Source of the DNA: Chryseobacterium vrystaatense | GTDB lineage: Bacteria; Bacteroidota; Bacteroidia; Flavobacteriales; Weeksellaceae | Direction of reading: 5' to 3' | DNA length: 64,000 nucleotides | NCBI RefSeq assembly: GCF_000737765.1 | Contig: NZ_JPRI01000002.1 | Span: 62,001-126,000 of the forward strand | Shown: positions 53,049-60,448 of the stretch, piece by piece | Numbering within the stretch: the stretch's first letter is position 1 | How the letters are laid out: each line of letters starts with the position of its first letter | The notes under the pieces: model-generated | The model's input: only the letters and a program-made list of their open reading frames with translations | What the model was told of the DNA's origin: nothing | The model's database searches: none | Program-made: the position numbers and the translations under genes

Positions 53049-53435
53049 ATGAATGACTTAACAACAAAGGCGAACGGAGCGAACAAAGTAACTCTTGCCA
53101 CAGACACCACAGCGAACGCTAAAAATGAAACAAAGAAAAATGACGTTAAACCTATCATTTTTGACACTACCGCGGAAAAGAGAATAAAAAATAATGAGCA
53201 CTTTCAGCAGGTATGCAAAAAGTACAGTTTTTTAAAAGAAAAATCTGACGAACTAAGCGCCTACGCAATAGGAAGAGACGGTATAAAAGAGACGGTGAAA
53301 ATTAAAAATGCCGATTCTATTTCTTTTGAAATTTCAAATTCTGTGATTATTGGGAAAATTCTCAATTTATGCCAGGCTGAACTTTACGAACTTGTAGAAA
53401 AATCAGAAAAGGAAGTTCTTGAATTTATAGTATAA
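53049..53435 (+). CDS. Small plus-strand prophage gene, unknown function
   Basis: 128 residues. A polar Asn/Thr/Lys-rich N-terminal ~45 residues, then a folded-looking part (VKPIIFDTTAEKRIKNNEHFQQVCKKYSFLKEKSDELSAYAIGRDGIKETVKI) and a helix (VIIGKILNLCQAELYELVEKSEKEVL). No family recognised. The gene stands divergent from the tape measure and is sealed by a strong terminator, so it is expressed separately from late genes, perhaps in the lysogen. Confidence 0.5.
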   Translation: MNDLTTKANGANKVTLATDTTANAKNETKKNDVKPIIFDTTAEKRIKNNEHFQQVCKKYSFLKEKSDELSAYAIGRDGIKETVKIKNADSISFEISNSVIIGKILNLCQAELYELVEKSEKEVLEFIV

Positions 53436-53442
53436 TATAAAC

Positions 53443-53479
53443 AAAACTAGCGGAGTTCTCGACCGCTCCGCTAGTTTTT
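53443..53479 (+). terminator. Strong terminator after the first plus-strand gene
   Basis: Perfect stem AAAACTAGCGGAG / CTCCGCTAGTTTT (13 pairs), loop TTCTCGACCG, followed by T. It separates this gene from the two genes further downstream. Confidence 0.85.
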
Positions 53480-53492
53480 AATAATTAATGAC

Positions 53493-53702
53493 ATGACTAT
53501 CATCGACCACAAAGATATTAAATTATCAGCCAAAGTACAACAGATTTTATTTAGTAGAGGGTACAGCCACATTTTTAACTGGGAAGACTACAGTTTTTAT
53601 AAGGAACAAACAAAAAATGCTATTTTCAGGGCTGACAGCATTGCAAACCTCTTTATAAAAGATACATGTGAATTTTCAGATTATGCCGAATACGAATATT
53701 AA
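53493..53702 (+). CDS. Small plus-strand prophage gene
   Basis: 69 residues: MTIIDHKDIKLSAKVQQILFSRGYSHIF followed by WEDYSFYKEQTKNAIFRADSIANLFI. Aromatic and polar, no family recognised. It starts 14 bases past a strong terminator and continues into the 142-residue gene (gap of 10 bases). Confidence 0.45.
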   Translation: MTIIDHKDIKLSAKVQQILFSRGYSHIFNWEDYSFYKEQTKNAIFRADSIANLFIKDTCEFSDYAEYEY

Positions 53703-53712
53703 AGGCATTACA

Positions 53713-54141
53713 ATGGAAATTAAAGTTCATAATGGCGTCATTTCTGCGCCCGAAAACAATCAAACAATATTTTATATACAATCCAAAGGAAACAACGCAG
53801 GAAGACCGTTATTAAGCCCCATAACAAACTGTTGGGAGGTGAAGACCTTTAGGTCTGTAGATTTTGAAATATTATATATTATTTTCGAAAGCCGAATTTT
53901 AGAACCTTTCATTGGCGGATCTGTCATTCCGTTTATCAGATTGCATGATTATAAAAATATTATCAAACCAATATTAAACAACGCTATCAACGAGGACAAC
54001 AAAGTAAATGAAAAATATCTACAGATCCGGAAAATAGAAACCCAGATAAAAAAACAAGAAGAGATTAAATATCTTTTATTACAGCTAAAAAGCACTATAT
54101 CCAAAGAGGTTTTAAAAACAATAAAAAAGCACCTACTTTAA
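53713..54141 (+). CDS. Plus-strand prophage gene, unknown function
   Basis: 142 residues from ATG at 53713, just after the previous stop. A mixed strand region (KVHNGVISAPENNQTIFYIQSKGNNAGRP, then NCWEVKTFRSVDFEILYIIFESRIL) and a long Lys/Glu-rich C-terminal helix (INEDNKVNEKYLQIRKIETQIKKQEEIKYLLLQLKS), likely coiled coil. The stop sits inside the loop of a bidirectional terminator shared with the convergent gene. Family not recognised. Confidence 0.45.
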   Translation: MEIKVHNGVISAPENNQTIFYIQSKGNNAGRPLLSPITNCWEVKTFRSVDFEILYIIFESRILEPFIGGSVIPFIRLHDYKNIIKPILNNAINEDNKVNEKYLQIRKIETQIKKQEEIKYLLLQLKSTISKEVLKTIKKHLL

Positions 54142-54152
54142 AGGTGCTTTTT
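54124..54152. terminator. Bidirectional terminator between convergent prophage genes
   Basis: Stem AAAAAGCACCT / AGGTGCTTTTT around a short ACTTTAA loop, with A and T runs on both sides. The plus-strand stop codon lies within the loop. Confidence 0.8.
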
Positions 54153-54554
54153 GCTTTTTAAAAAATTTTTCGGCTGCGCCGTTTCACGTCTCGCCGATTT
54201 ATGGAAAACCCTTAAGGGGTTTGACAGTTTTGCTAATTTCCTGCTCATTTCCCTAATTTCATCATTAGAGATTGGTTGGAATTTACCAGGAAAGGCAGAA
54301 ATTAAATCATCCTCCAGTAAAGCTTTAATATTTATTGTTTGAAATATATTATTTACTCCAAGGCCACTTAATTTCCTTAATACAAATTCTATCTTTTCAT
54401 CTGAAAGATCTTTGTAACACTCTTTAAATGAATAAATATCACGTTCTGAGTAAATTGTTTTTTCAGCCAATTTTCCCTCAAAACTTAAGATCCTTTCAGT
54501 AGTACTGTTGATGTTTATTACAAAGTTTCTTAATAATTCGTTTTTATAACTCAT
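54138..54554 (-). CDS. Prophage gene downstream of the terminase, unknown function
   Basis: 138 residues, helical and basic in the last third (LRVFHKSARRETAQPKNFLKSKKHL). Starts SYKNELLRNFVININSTTERILSFEGKLAEKTIYSERDIYSFKEC. It lies 37 bases from the large terminase gene in the same direction. Could be a packaging or regulatory partner; no family recognised. Confidence 0.45.
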   Translation of the reverse strand: MSYKNELLRNFVININSTTERILSFEGKLAEKTIYSERDIYSFKECYKDLSDEKIEFVLRKLSGLGVNNIFQTINIKALLEDDLISAFPGKFQPISNDEIREMSRKLAKLSNPLRVFHKSARRETAQPKNFLKSKKHL

Positions 54555-54591
54555 GTTTCCAAAAGATTAGGCAATCCAAATATAGTGAATT

Positions 54592-56304
54592 CTAATGAGT
54601 AACCGGAGCATAAGATCCTCCAGAAGTATATGTTTTTTTCATAATATCCATGTACTTAGGGCGGCACATATAATACTTCAAGGCATCACTCATATTTGTA
54701 GACCACATCGGCAGCCTGGCACTTGGCATACTCTCTGATGTTTTATCTTTTTTAATTCGCTTGACACCTGTTTTTTGATCGGGTTTAATAATTTGTTTTG
54801 AAATTTCCATTGAAGACTTCAGTTCTTTACATTGAAACATATCAATCAAAAGTCTGGGATATTTTGAGTTCGCTTCACTCAAAACTCCTTTCATTAAATT
54901 GAATTCTTCCTCCTGATAAATTGTACCTTGGCCCCGGCTCATTAAATTAACTTTCCATGCACCTTTACTCTCATCCAAAATAGCATTCTGAACTGCAAGC
55001 GCCATATCCCTTCCAATTTTTTGCCATTGATTTCCGGATCTATCGTAATAAAGATCCAATACTTTCATCTTATGATCCTTAAAAAACTCACAGAAAAGAC
55101 CAGCAATTGCTTTTTCACTTTGTTCAAGTGTATAAAGATTTTTTAAAATCCGCTGAATAAAACCCTGCTCCTGCCCTAAAACCATCGACATCATATTTCC
55201 AAAGTCCATCCCGGCTTCCAATTTTTGACGATGATTAATATGTCTTAATCCCAAAGATGTTAAAGCCACCTTATCTCCAAATCCAAATGGATCAAAAAAT
55301 TCAAGCAAAAGGCCATCGTCATAAAAATTCTTTGCAGACAAGTATGGATAAAATTTCTCTCCTTGTTTTATCTCATGCTTCATTGTAAGAATTGACGGAC
55401 GGAACTGCTCCGGACCTAAAACTTTCAATTGTTCTTTGAAATAATCTAACTGCAGAATATCAGCATTCGCAAATGTGGAAATCATTACGAATAAAGTTGA
55501 ATTCATTCTTACTTTAGCTAATCTCTGATTCCAACGGTGAAAAGATCTTTTTTGCCTGTCATATTCCAGCTGATCACGCTTTACGTAAGCCCTTGCCAAA
55601 GCTGTCTTGATCTCATTCACCACTAAAGAAGCATACAGAATATTCTTCAGCTGCTCCGGATCCACATTCTTTTCCTGTTCTAAAATCCAGTCATATTCGT
55701 TTGAATTCAGAATATTCGGCATATCTGTTGTGAATGTTTTCCCCAGATAATAATGGGAATGACCAAATCGCATTTTTTCACCCCTTGCGGCTGGCAAAAG
55801 CTTGTCAAGTTTATTTTTATCAAGATACTTAACTTCGTCTCCGAAAATATGCTGATAAGAATCCCCGGCCATGGAAGAAACGACATCCATAGATGCCAGC
55901 TTAAAGAAACAACCATTGTAAAAGGACATTGTATGTTTATAACTCAATGGTTTTTTATAAGGCTGCTTAAAACTTGCCGGAGGCCGATCATTCGTAACAT
56001 AATGAACCCCTTCTTTTAATCCCAAATCATTCCAACCTTTAATCATGGAAGGAATTGTATTGGATAATAAGTTTGTATAGTAATCTCCGACAAGGGCAAA
56101 ATATGCCGTCGGCATAGCTTTAATAATCCGGATGGATCTTCGGGCCTGAATCTGTGTGGTTTTTCCTGTCCCCCTACCTCCAATCATATAAAGATTCGTA
56201 GGATCAAAAACTTCAATCCCCATTCCGGCACTGTTTACGTATTGATATTCTGCATTTCCTTTATACGTACCGTTCGGCTGCTCAAAGATTCTGTTAGATG
56301 CCAT
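54592..56304 (-). CDS. Phage terminase large subunit
   Basis: 570 residues. ATPase domain: Walker A MIGGRGTGKTTQIQ (about 40-53), a Walker B-like HIFGDEVKYLD (~148-158) with the catalytic Glu after Asp, and a C-terminal RNase H-like nuclease part with Asp in LEAGMDFGNMM (~365) and further acidic residues (VLDLYYDRSGNQW at ~420). It pumps DNA into the capsid and cuts it. Upstream lie a 207-residue protein and a small HTH protein, which may be the small subunit. Downstream there is no portal gene, contrary to the usual order. Confidence 0.85.
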   Translation of the reverse strand: MASNRIFEQPNGTYKGNAEYQYVNSAGMGIEVFDPTNLYMIGGRGTGKTTQIQARRSIRIIKAMPTAYFALVGDYYTNLLSNTIPSMIKGWNDLGLKEGVHYVTNDRPPASFKQPYKKPLSYKHTMSFYNGCFFKLASMDVVSSMAGDSYQHIFGDEVKYLDKNKLDKLLPAARGEKMRFGHSHYYLGKTFTTDMPNILNSNEYDWILEQEKNVDPEQLKNILYASLVVNEIKTALARAYVKRDQLEYDRQKRSFHRWNQRLAKVRMNSTLFVMISTFANADILQLDYFKEQLKVLGPEQFRPSILTMKHEIKQGEKFYPYLSAKNFYDDGLLLEFFDPFGFGDKVALTSLGLRHINHRQKLEAGMDFGNMMSMVLGQEQGFIQRILKNLYTLEQSEKAIAGLFCEFFKDHKMKVLDLYYDRSGNQWQKIGRDMALAVQNAILDESKGAWKVNLMSRGQGTIYQEEEFNLMKGVLSEANSKYPRLLIDMFQCKELKSSMEISKQIIKPDQKTGVKRIKKDKTSESMPSARLPMWSTNMSDALKYYMCRPKYMDIMKKTYTSGGSYAPVTH

Positions 56305-56917
56305 TTCTCGGATTGTTTTCGTAATTCAAGAATTTAAGAGGGAATTTATCTACTTCATCTTTTGCTGCTGCTTTTATTTTTTCCGGCACATCCGGAAGCC
56401 CGTCTATGAATGCACCTAATTCTCGGCGGTCAATAGGCTCCTCACCAAACATTTTAATATCCGTAGTAAGGATCTGAATCTGTTTCATTAAATCTTCTTC
56501 CATCTCTCCAGCTTCATCTTTGTCTAAATCGAGAACATTGGCAGCTTCCCGCAAAATCAAAACTGAGTAGTAAACATCTTTGGAGTTTTTTGCAATTCTT
56601 ATTGCCATAGCAAAAGATTTGACCATTTTATCAGAAATCAGTTCTTTCCATGTTTTTTTAGAAAGCTGATTTTCAGAAGCAAAATAGGTAAGTGCATCAG
56701 TTACATATTTCTTTGCCTGGAAACGCTGTAAATTATCTACGATTATGAGATGGGAAATTATTGATTCTATATTGGGAAACTCAAACATTCTTTTATACAT
56801 TCCCCAAACCTTTTCCAGCATCAGCATATAAGCAGCAATTTTGGGAGGGACATTCTTGGGATCTCCAAATTCCAGCCACTCAAGTAAATCATCTAATTCA
56901 ATATCATCCAAATTCAT
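56294..56917 (-). CDS. Prophage protein between small and large terminase genes
   Basis: 207 residues, helical: NLDDIELDDLLEWLEFGDPKNVPPKIAAYMLMLEKVWGMYKRMFEFPNIES and a following LIIVDNLQRFQAKKYVTDALTYFA region, acidic C-terminal part with PDVPEKIKAAAKDEVDKF. It overlaps both neighbours by a few bases (56294-56304 and 56917), so the three are translationally coupled. It may assist DNA recognition by the terminase. Family not recognised. Confidence 0.5.
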   Translation of the reverse strand: MNLDDIELDDLLEWLEFGDPKNVPPKIAAYMLMLEKVWGMYKRMFEFPNIESIISHLIIVDNLQRFQAKKYVTDALTYFASENQLSKKTWKELISDKMVKSFAMAIRIAKNSKDVYYSVLILREAANVLDLDKDEAGEMEEDLMKQIQILTTDIKMFGEEPIDRRELGAFIDGLPDVPEKIKAAAKDEVDKFPLKFLNYENNPRNGI

Positions 56918-57255
56918 TATTCTGTATTAAAGATTTCATTTTTTATATTCTCCAAGTTCTGAGCTTCCCATATCTTATTAATCTGCTGAATTGCTGTAAG
57001 ATTTCCTTTTTTAGCATTTTCCAATGTAATTCTATTCACAGAAGTCTGGTTCAATATCAACCCTTTTTGGTAAGAGTCAAAGATGGGCGTACCGGCTGTT
57101 TTAAAATCATGGAGAAACAAGCGCTTATTGACTTTCAATACATCCGCAATTCGATCCGCAGAATTTCCTGCGGACGAAAGCTCTTCAATCATTTCCAATG
57201 CCTCATCAGAAAGTGGGCACCACACGGGAATTGTTTTATTTTTATTTTCTAACAT
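56917..57255 (-). CDS. Small HTH protein, candidate small terminase subunit
   Basis: 112 residues. An HTH-like N-terminal region: LSDEALEMIEELSSAGNSADRIADVLKVNKRLFLHDFK fits the DNA-binding domain of small terminases and Sigma-70-like region 4 HTHs. The remainder is helical (VNRITLENAKKGNLTAIQQINKIWEAQ), typical of oligomerisation. Its place upstream of the large subunit supports the call. Confidence 0.55.
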   Translation of the reverse strand: MLENKNKTIPVWCPLSDEALEMIEELSSAGNSADRIADVLKVNKRLFLHDFKTAGTPIFDSYQKGLILNQTSVNRITLENAKKGNLTAIQQINKIWEAQNLENIKNEIFNTE

Positions 57256-57854
57256 TAGTTCACTCTATAAACAACTTTACAATCTGAAAACAACCTTTTC
57301 CTTAGGTCATAGACCTGTTGAGAATTGATAAAGCAGTATTGCTCATAACATGCATTATCTCCCCAGTTACCGGAACCTTCTATGCAAAAAAAATCCTCCT
57401 TTGTTTTACATAACGTGAATTTGCTATGATTCCAGGAATAGATTACAGTAATACTTCCATCAGTCTCTGCCCAGGAATTTATTGCATCACATACTTTAGG
57501 ATTTCTGCTCATCATGGAGTCAGAAATAAGCAAAGTGATTTTACCAATCTTTCCTTTTGATTGTAATTCCTGAAGCGCAACAACTACCTTCATTGAAACT
57601 GAATAGGTAGTGGCATACAATTCTTCGATAAAATAATGATGTGCAATTTTAAGAACGAAAGTAATCGCATTGAAAGACTGCATCGTCTGAAGAAAAAAAC
57701 CTTCACCATCTTCCGGAAAACGTTGTAAATCACCTCTGAGATTTTCGATTCTTTCTGTATGAATGTTCAGAAATTTAGAGGTAAAGGCGGAATCATTAGT
57801 TTCCGCCTCCTGGTTATTAGAATTCACCCCGATATCGTCCTTGCTGAAAAGCAT
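57255..57854 (-). CDS. PLD-like phage protein near the terminase
   Basis: 199 residues. The C-terminal part holds a single phospholipase D-type motif: SWNHSKFTLCKTKE (about 139-152) followed by EGSGNWGDNACYEQY, where His-x-Lys and Gly-Ser-x-Asn match the HKD/GSxN active-site pattern; the Asp of HxKx4D is replaced. The N-terminal half (NIHTERIENLRGDLQRFPEDGEGFFLQTMQSFNAITFVLK) is unfamiliar. Single-motif PLD-like proteins usually dimerise and may act as nucleases or phosphodiesterases. It ends at the base where the HTH protein gene begins, so both are coupled. A nuclease role in packaging or DNA protection is inference. Confidence 0.55.
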   Translation of the reverse strand: MLFSKDDIGVNSNNQEAETNDSAFTSKFLNIHTERIENLRGDLQRFPEDGEGFFLQTMQSFNAITFVLKIAHHYFIEELYATTYSVSMKVVVALQELQSKGKIGKITLLISDSMMSRNPKVCDAINSWAETDGSITVIYSWNHSKFTLCKTKEDFFCIEGSGNWGDNACYEQYCFINSQQVYDLRKRLFSDCKVVYRVN

Positions 57855-57864
57855 ATGTTATTTT

Positions 57865-58725
57865 TTAGTTAAGAGGATGATTAAATTCCTCTTTCAGCCT
57901 TTTTTCGATTAACTCTAATTTATATTTCCATCTTGCAACATGCTCAGGTTTTTTCTCTTTATCATACCTATGGATATTCTTTTGCGAATTCACTCTAGCT
58001 TTTACAAGATCTACTTCCTGCATATCATAAACGTCCTGTTTGAGACGTAAATACTCTAAACTCGGATGTTTCCCTAAAATCCTACCCTCACTATCTCTAT
58101 AGAAATCTAGTTCTTTTTTAATGATTTGATTCACTTCAAAATGTGCTAAAGCAGATTTTGCCAGCTCATACAATTTTTCTTCTGCATCATTGTCATTTTC
58201 TGCCTCCAAAATATCTGCATGTACTGCTGCATATTTTTTATAAGCTGTGATCTTGTCGGTCACCAATGCCTTTATCTCCGTTGATGTATTCTCATCGTTC
58301 AAAAAAGGATATTCTTCTCTAAGCTTCAACCCTTCCATTACATCTGGATTTTCGTCCAGCTTTAAAGCAGCAAGAGTTTCTTCAGCTTTCTTTTGTGATG
58401 CAGAAAGTTCTTTAAACTTATCAAGTGTTTTTTTTATTTCATTCCCATTTCCAAAAACAATCCCTTGTACACCGGATTTTTTTTCATCCATTGGCGAATC
58501 CTCGTCATCTTCCTTAAACACAGCGACATCTTTATCCGATATATAAAAATGTTTTTTAATATCATAGATTAGATTCTCCAGTTTCTGAGGTGTATAACCC
58601 AGCTGATAGTGATAAACCTGCCTAACACTGGTTTCATCTGCGTACATCCTTAAAAGTTCATTGTAACGAACTTTATCTCTTTTACTCTCCTCATTTTTAA
58701 TGAGTTTTATAATTTCATTTCTCAT
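57865..58725 (-). CDS. Prophage coiled-coil protein, unknown function
   Basis: 286 residues, strongly charged and helical. N-terminal region RNEIIKLIKNEESKRDKVRYNELLRMYADETSVRQVYHY resembles a DNA-binding HTH-like start. Then an acidic linker (KEDDEDSPMDEKKSG), coiled coil (ALKLDENPDVMEGLKLREEYPFLNDE) and a basic C-terminal (ARWKYKLELIEKRLKEEF). It lies 10 bases upstream of the PLD-like gene. Not recognised. Confidence 0.5.
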   Translation of the reverse strand: MRNEIIKLIKNEESKRDKVRYNELLRMYADETSVRQVYHYQLGYTPQKLENLIYDIKKHFYISDKDVAVFKEDDEDSPMDEKKSGVQGIVFGNGNEIKKTLDKFKELSASQKKAEETLAALKLDENPDVMEGLKLREEYPFLNDENTSTEIKALVTDKITAYKKYAAVHADILEAENDNDAEEKLYELAKSALAHFEVNQIIKKELDFYRDSEGRILGKHPSLEYLRLKQDVYDMQEVDLVKARVNSQKNIHRYDKEKKPEHVARWKYKLELIEKRLKEEFNHPLN

Positions 58726-59086
58726 ATGAATAATTTTTCATTATGTAATACTTTCTTATTGTAATGTAAATCAGTAGAAATGGATAATGAGTTTCTAAAT
58801 AGTTAAATCCAAAAAAATAATCTTTTATGACTTGTACCAGCTCACACAAAAAAAGAACAACCGAGAAAAGATCTATCAAAGCGAAGAGACAAGATTTGGA
58901 ATACATTATAGCTTTTTGATTTTCCCGTCGCTGCCTTTCCAGAACTCCAAATTCTAAAACGAAAAATACAGCCATGCCAATTAGCAATAGTATTTTCGCT
59001 TCGCCGGGAATCCAAAATCGAATGATAATCATTAGAATCAACACTACTATCTGCATGATAATAAATTTCTTGTGCCACTTATCCAT
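58715..59086 (-). CDS. Prophage membrane protein
   Basis: 123 residues from ATG at 59086; the longer frame starts with TTG inside a terminator hairpin and is unlikely. Four hydrophobic segments: about 8-26, 30-48, 66-85 and 96-110. Short charged loop (ERQRRENQKAIMYSK) in the middle. It overlaps the next gene by 11 bases. No family recognised; holin, immunity or superinfection roles are possible. Confidence 0.5.
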   Translation of the reverse strand: MDKWHKKFIIMQIVVLILMIIIRFWIPGEAKILLLIGMAVFFVLEFGVLERQRRENQKAIMYSKSCLFALIDLFSVVLFLCELVQVIKDYFFGFNYLETHYPFLLIYITIRKYYIMKNYSYEK

Positions 59087-59128
59087 TCCTATTATTTTGA
59101 ACAAACCTAATGCGATCACATAATAATA

Positions 59129-59138
59129 GTTGTGACGC
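59129..59138. promoter_or_regulatory. Motif GTTGTGACGC, second copy
   Basis: The same ten bases occur at 52661-52670. In both places the minus strand reads GCGTCACAAC directly after a TTTG of a promoter-like stretch, so it could be a phage regulator site or transcription start motif. Confidence 0.35.
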
Positions 59139-59140
59139 AC

Positions 59141-59167
59141 AAAAAAAGCCGTCAATACATGACGGCT
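59141..59167 (-). terminator. Terminator after a small prophage gene
   Basis: Minus strand AGCCGTCA / TGACGGCT, loop TGTAT, followed by seven T. It lies between the 53-residue gene and the membrane protein gene. Confidence 0.8.
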
Positions 59168-59198
59168 CTCAGATAGTTATAATTATTGCTCAAATATA

Positions 59199-59360
59199 TC
59201 AATCCTCAAAAAGATCCTTATCATAAAAAGTAGTCACATATTGATCTTCATCTACTAAAATCATAAGATCTCCCTTCCTTTCCCAGAGGGATCCTGCATC
59301 CACAAGTATACCTTCATACGAAAGCACTTCCTTTATATTACGGTAATTTTGGGTCTTCAT
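59199..59360 (-). CDS. Small prophage protein
   Basis: 53 residues, acidic: KTQNYRNIKEVLSYEGILVDAG, then LWERKGDLMILVDEDQYVTTFYDKDLFED. ATG at 59360; a terminator follows 32 bases after the stop, which supports that it is a real transcription unit end. Family not recognised. Confidence 0.45.
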   Translation of the reverse strand: MKTQNYRNIKEVLSYEGILVDAGSLWERKGDLMILVDEDQYVTTFYDKDLFED

Positions 59361-59365
59361 TGTTA

Positions 59366-59596
59366 TTAATTTTCAGGATATAAAGAATAACATGAATTAT
59401 TGTACTTAGTATTATAATTACTAATTGCATTTTCCTTCGCAGAATCTTTCGTTCCTCCGTAGGCATAAGTTTCTCGATCTTTGGAATTGGTGATTTTGGC
59501 CAAGAAAACACCATTGAAATTTTGAAAAACAACTACTAATTCTTCATTGTTTTGTAGTACTGTGGCTTCAGGAGCCGTTAGTTTAGAATGTCGCAT
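59366..59596 (-). CDS. Small prophage protein
   Basis: 76 residues from ATG at 59596. Strand-rich centre (ATVLQNNEELVVVFQNFNGVFLAKI) and an Asn/Tyr-rich end (NAISNYNTKYNNSCYSLYPEN). It precedes the 53-residue gene by five bases and lies after the structured 59641-59790 region. Family not recognised. Confidence 0.45.
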   Translation of the reverse strand: MRHSKLTAPEATVLQNNEELVVVFQNFNGVFLAKITNSKDRETYAYGGTKDSAKENAISNYNTKYNNSCYSLYPEN

Positions 59597-59640
59597 TTTT
59601 ATAATTTTTAAAGAAAAGTTTCCCTATAATCCACAAAAAA

Positions 59641-59707
59641 GCCTTGGCTTCGTGGAAAGTTGCGACACTCAATAATTTCCAGGGAAATTAACCACTACAG
59701 CCAAGGC
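59641..59707. ncRNA. Candidate structured RNA/cruciform element
   Basis: 67 bases with nested complementarity: outer stem GCCTTGGCT / AGCCAAGGC (nine perfect pairs), second stem GTGG / CCAC, and an inner hairpin TAATTTC / GAAATTA with a CAGG tetraloop. It lies in a 230-base gap without genes. Both strands could fold. Either a small RNA, a leader element for the downstream gene, or a DNA hairpin for protein binding. No known RNA family recognised. Confidence 0.4.
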
Positions 59708-59775
59708 GTAATTTATATTCGTAATTGTTGATTGGAGTTTTAAAGACTTTCCCTGTCATTATTGAATGTCGCACA
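59662..59775. repeat. Inverted repeat pair in prophage 2
   Basis: Plus strand TTGCGACACTCAATAATTTCCAGGGAAA (from 59660) and its near reverse complement TTTCCCTGTCATTATTGAATGTCGCA (59749-59773), about 80% identical in opposite orientation. A third partial copy, AATGTCGCA, covers the start codon of the 76-residue gene at 59588-59596. They lie in the same gap as the nested stems. Confidence 0.5.
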
Positions 59776-59827
59776 GCAAATATGCGATTTTTATTTAATA
59801 TATCCAACAAAGACATATAATAAAATT

Positions 59828-60364
59828 TTACCAATCTTCTGAAGAAGAGGCTTTACTTTCATTCATAAATTGTTTTAAGAACATAATTAAAGGCTCCACT
59901 TCTACGGCTATCTTTTCTTTCATCTCTTTATATACCTTTATTCTGGTTCCAGTCGGACCAAATTTGTTCTGGGGGTCTTCAGCAGTCGTTATATACCCAA
60001 AAGACATACTTTTCCCTTCATGATTAAAGTTTCCGATATCATACTTATATCTCCCATCTTTACATGAAATACTTATTTTATAAGAAATTTTCCCGATAGT
60101 AGTTCCACTACCAATCAGATATCTACTTCTGTAAGGAAAACTAGCTTCTCCAATAACTATTTTATTAGTGGGATCTTCTAATTGTATTACAGCTTTAGAA
60201 TTTTTAAAAGCATCCACAAAAAACATCTTAGTCTGAGCATACAGATCTGCTGCTTTTCTGGTCGAATCTAATTTTACAACTTCTGAATAATTAACCACAT
60301 TATTTTCTTGAGAATTTATCAAGCAGAAAAAGAGTGAAAATAAAACAAAAAATAAAGATTTCAT
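59828..60364 (-). CDS. Secreted DUF4468 (TBP-like fold) protein in the prophage
   Basis: 178 residues from ATG at 60364. A signal peptide (residues 1-18, KSLFFVLFSLFFCLINS-QE). The mature part follows DUF4468: VKLDSTRKAADLYAQTKMFFVDAFKNSK, then VIQLEDPTNKIVIGEASFPY, and ISYKISISCKDGRYKYDIGNF. DUF4468 proteins are common in Bacteroidota chromosomes, often membrane or periplasm associated. In a prophage it is likely cargo that changes the lysogen, though its role is unknown. Confidence 0.75.
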   Translation of the reverse strand: MKSLFFVLFSLFFCLINSQENNVVNYSEVVKLDSTRKAADLYAQTKMFFVDAFKNSKAVIQLEDPTNKIVIGEASFPYRSRYLIGSGTTIGKISYKISISCKDGRYKYDIGNFNHEGKSMSFGYITTAEDPQNKFGPTGTRIKVYKEMKEKIAVEVEPLIMFLKQFMNESKASSSEDW

Positions 60365-60393
60365 AATATAAAATTTTTCAAATATATAAATAA

Positions 60394-60422
60394 AAAAAGC
60401 TCTCAATTTACTAAGAGCTTTT
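60394..60422 (-). terminator. Terminator after the 138-residue gene
   Basis: Minus strand AAAAGCTCT / AGAGCTTTT with a nine- to ten-base loop, followed by seven T. Confidence 0.8.
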
Positions 60423-60448
60423 AATTTTTTTCACTTCTTGGCTGCTTT

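Noticed and set aside
58847..59155. TTG start at 59155 for the prophage membrane protein
   Set aside because: The codon lies inside the terminator hairpin; ATG at 59086 fits better.
59641..59707. tRNA-like fold
   Set aside because: The outer stem has nine pairs and there is no T-loop TTCGA or anticodon arm arrangement; it is not a tRNA.
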